Shown here one piece after another: positions 61,707 to 64,000 of a stretch of 64,000 nucleotides of DNA. Where the stretch lies: assembly GCA_019187085.1 (NCBI GenBank), contig JABARS010000030.1, positions 1-64,000 of the forward strand, read 5' to 3'. How positions within the stretch are numbered: position 1 is the stretch's first letter; every line of letters begins with the position of its first letter. The notes below the pieces were generated by a model. That model worked only from the letters and a program-made list of their open reading frames with translations. It ran no database searches and was not told the DNA's origin. This DNA comes from Pseudorhodoplanes sp. GTDB taxonomy: Bacteria; Pseudomonadota; Alphaproteobacteria; Rhizobiales; Xanthobacteraceae. The position numbers and the translations under genes were made by a program.

Positions 61707-63590
61707 TCAAGGCAATTGCGAGACCGGCATCCACACCGCCGGGGTCTTATCGAAAGCCTCGAGGTTCGCCTCCAGGTACTGGCTGAGCAGGGTGCCGGCG
61801 TTCTGGATGCGCTTTGTCATGGCAAGGCGCTCTTCGCGATTCATGCCTGCAAGATATTCGAGGTTGAAATCGAGCAGCTTGGTGCGGAACTGGATGCCCA
61901 GACGTTTGCGGATGGTCGCCTCGATGCTCTCTTTCGGATCGAATCCCTCGCCCGCAATGGCGGCGAGCGCGCGCGAAGCGCTCTCCTTCATCGCATTGAC
62001 GTCGACGCCGGCCACGCCGAGCGCCGAGAACAGCGTCACGAGATTTTCGAGCGTGCGCTTCTCGATCTGGATCTGCGGTTCGAGCAGATCGTTGTTCTCG
62101 AGGATATAGCCCTCACGGATAAGGACGCCGCCTTTGCCCGGATCGATATTGAAATTGATGCCGGCCGTGCGCAGACGGTTGAGCTTCTCGCCGTCGAGGA
62201 CGGCGAGCGGAATGGTGGCATAACCGCGATAGTCGAATTCGAGCTTCGAGAGGTCCTTGCGTCCCTCCTCGGCAGTTTTCTTCATGGTGGTGGCGAGCTG
62301 GGCGGCCACGGCCGCCGTCACTTTCTTGGTGCGCTCGTCGCCACCTTTGCCCCACTCGACGAAGGTGCCGCCGGTGGTTTCGGCGAGCGTGGTCAGCACC
62401 GGCACCAGATTCGAGCCGGCATTCGGACCAGCCTGGACGGTAATGACCTGGATACCGCTGGCGAGCAAATCGCCGGCAATACGGGCGGGATCGAGCCCGG
62501 GCGGAACGCGATTGTCGATCTTGCCTGTCGTCTGCGGTTTGGCGTCGTCGTTGAGCACCGCAAGGATGACTCGGCGTCCCGACCCCTGATGGCCGGCACT
62601 CCAGTCGAAAATATTGTGGGCGAGATAGACGGCGTCGAGCACGGGTTCGGCGGCGTCACCACCACCCTGCATGTATCCCTTGCTCGCGGCTTCCTGCAGC
62701 GCCTTGGTTGCGTCTGCGACCGTTTGCGGCTTCACGATCACGACCTTTTCGTCGTCGTCCTCGTCGCGGAAAAAGACGAAGCCGATGCTCGAGCCCTTGG
62801 TGACCTCGGGCGGCAGCGAATCGAAGGCGACCTTGATGTCGCGCGCGATTTCCTTGGCGAAGTCCGACATCGACGCCGTGGCATCGAAGGCGATCACGAA
62901 CGTCGCGCTCGTCATCGTCTTGTCGAGCTTGGCCGTCACGGCGGTCTTGTTCTCGCCTTCCTTCGGCGCGATCACGACCTTGGCTTCCGGCGGCAGCGCG
63001 GCCGGCAGCAGGACGTTGAAGACCCGCTTCTCGACGCTCTTGCGCAGCAGGCGGGTCTTGCTGGTGAGCACCGGATAGGGACGCGTCGAGCGCTCGCGCT
63101 TCAGGGTGCTTTCGAGATTCTCGCGGAACGCCGGCGGCGCGACTTTCTGGTTGCCGGTGTCGAGAAACTTGCCGAGCACATCCTCATCGTCCCAGGCCAC
63201 GATCTCCGGGCGGTCACCGCTGAAGGCGACGACGCTGAAATTCAGCGCTTCGCGCGTCGGCCAGGGATGAACCTGTTCCTTGAGGACGAACCCGACCTTG
63301 CCGGTCTCGGCCTGGGCGACCGTTTCGGCCGGAAGATCGGTGATCTTGTAGAACTGATCGACCTCGCAGATGACGAAATAAGGAGCCAGCAACTCGAGCG
63401 TGAAGGCGACGTCCTTCGAGCCGGGCGTCTTCTTGGCTTCGACGTTGTTGGAGCCGCCGACAACCTTGTAAATGAAGCCGCTCTCGGTCGTCTTCATCTT
63501 CTCGGCGGTACAGGCCAGAGCGACGTTTCCGAGACCAAGAAAGGCAAACAAAACGACCGACAGCCTGATGAAAAAATTATCGGACGGCAT
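61707..63590 (-). CDS. Exported vWA-domain protein with SH3-like N-terminus
   Basis: The 627-residue product has a signal peptide (SVVLFAFLGLGNVALA). An SH3-like part (about 38-115, GFIYKVVGGSNNVEAKKTPG, ending GFVLKEQVHPW) follows, then a vWA domain from about 228 with MIDAS D236-x-T238-x-S240 (FVIAFDATASMSDFA), GGGDAAEPVLDAVY and VILAVLNDD, and a long helical C-terminus. The SH3-like plus vWA order resembles, from memory, the C-terminal region of PpkA-type kinases, but there is no kinase domain here. The ATG at 63590 has GAGGGGTGAG upstream. It is the first gene of the four-gene strand. Confidence 0.87.
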   Translation of the reverse strand: MPSDNFFIRLSVVLFAFLGLGNVALACTAEKMKTTESGFIYKVVGGSNNVEAKKTPGSKDVAFTLELLAPYFVICEVDQFYKITDLPAETVAQAETGKVGFVLKEQVHPWPTREALNFSVVAFSGDRPEIVAWDDEDVLGKFLDTGNQKVAPPAFRENLESTLKRERSTRPYPVLTSKTRLLRKSVEKRVFNVLLPAALPPEAKVVIAPKEGENKTAVTAKLDKTMTSATFVIAFDATASMSDFAKEIARDIKVAFDSLPPEVTKGSSIGFVFFRDEDDDEKVVIVKPQTVADATKALQEAASKGYMQGGGDAAEPVLDAVYLAHNIFDWSAGHQGSGRRVILAVLNDDAKPQTTGKIDNRVPPGLDPARIAGDLLASGIQVITVQAGPNAGSNLVPVLTTLAETTGGTFVEWGKGGDERTKKVTAAVAAQLATTMKKTAEEGRKDLSKLEFDYRGYATIPLAVLDGEKLNRLRTAGINFNIDPGKGGVLIREGYILENNDLLEPQIQIEKRTLENLVTLFSALGVAGVDVNAMKESASRALAAIAGEGFDPKESIEATIRKRLGIQFRTKLLDFNLEYLAGMNREERLAMTKRIQNAGTLLSQYLEANLEAFDKTPAVWMPVSQLP

Positions 63591-64000
63591 CAGCTCACCC
63601 CTCAATATTGGTTGCTAAAAACTAGCCCACATTCCGAGCGCGTTGCAATATGGCCACCGGTATCGGCCAAGCCTTTGCAGCGGCCGACCCGCTTAACCGC
63701 CTGCTGAGTATCCTGGGATTCCAGAGTACCCCGGCAGCGGTCCGGCAATTGCCAACCTACGCGGCGGGATAGAGCGAACTTACGGGCGCCTGGGCTCCTG
63801 GATGTCAATGATCCGCCCGCGTGCTCCGGGTTCCAAAACTCAACCCTGAAGCATCCAGACCTGCGCATGACGCCCAAAAGCCGGTCTGACGGCGTGCCTT
63901 TTATCGCGCCGGATATGTTGATTATGCCGATTATAATGTGGGGGGTAACCATACCCCGGCTCCTGGCCATTTTGCAGCGCGGCAACGGTCGCGGCCAAAG
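63591..64000. other. Intergenic stretch at window end
   Basis: No supported gene. A minus-strand open frame across much of it overlaps the start of the vWA gene and has no signal, motif or good ribosome site. The AT-richer part near 63900-63950 (with TTATAATG) could hold the promoter of the four-gene strand, about 320 bp upstream, but no -35/-10 pair is convincing. Confidence 0.4.

Noticed and set aside
63602-63985. Minus-strand 127-codon frame at the window end
   Set aside because: It overlaps the vWA gene start and has no ribosome site, signal or motif.

Overview
The window reads as a chromosomal segment of a GC-rich alphaproteobacterium of the order Hyphomicrobiales, probably near the Bradyrhizobium/Rhodopseudomonas/Xanthobacteraceae group. 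The signs are CtrA, ChpT and SciP cell-cycle regulators, a FixL-FixJ-FixK oxygen cascade in front of a cbb3 oxidase cluster, an R. sphaeroides-type PmtA, EipA (DUF1134), and intergenic palindromes that I recall from this group. No phage, transposase or CRISPR array is visible.

Layout. 0-4 kb: the end of a TPR protein, a small secreted Gly-rich protein, a cold-shock gene, a tRNA-Met, pmtA and mnmA. 4-18.4 kb: flagellar genes in three blocks (fliK-flgD; fliF-fliG-fliH-fliN-flbD; flhA). Between them lie sciP, a DUF411 metal-protein gene, a ChrA-type transporter and a thioesterase. 18.7-20.5 kb: small envelope proteins and a copper-handling DUF1775-PCuAC fusion. 20.7-23.7 kb: fliJ and fliI, divergent from ctrA. 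24.5-31.1 kb: a chemotaxis operon (cheA-cheW-cheY-cheB-cheR) preceded by chpT. 31-36.9 kb: cysQ, a YHS protein, eipA, a coiled-coil membrane protein, a DUF2927 protein, a hydrolase and a Lys-rich small protein. 36.9-49.2 kb: fixJ, fixL, fixK, a cytochrome c/DUF6455 pair and the complete ccoNOQP-ccoGHIS set. 49.5-63.6 kb: exported proteins of unknown function, including two MIDAS-type von Willebrand A (vWA) proteins, a MacB-like ABC transporter, a DUF1598-like Tat protein, a Pro-rich protein and a TPR protein.

How the parts work together. SciP, CtrA and ChpT are interleaved with the motility genes. CtrA-like boxes (TTAA-N7-TTAA) can be read in front of sciP (one of them perfect), fliF, flhA, fliI/ctrA and cheA. 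A near-perfect sigma-54 promoter precedes fliK, and its likely activator FlbD is encoded 7 kb downstream. Six GANTC (CcrM) sites crowd the 170 bp upstream of ctrA. In the respiratory block FixL would sense O2 and phosphorylate FixJ, FixJ would activate fixK, and FixK would act at the perfect TTGA-N6-TCAA box upstream of ccoN.

The best candidate for an undescribed system is the 49.9-63.6 kb block. Its core is a four-gene strand (vWA/SH3-like protein, MacB-like ABC transporter, 709-aa secreted protein, second vWA/SH3-like protein), and every other product nearby also carries an export signal. Functions there are inference only.
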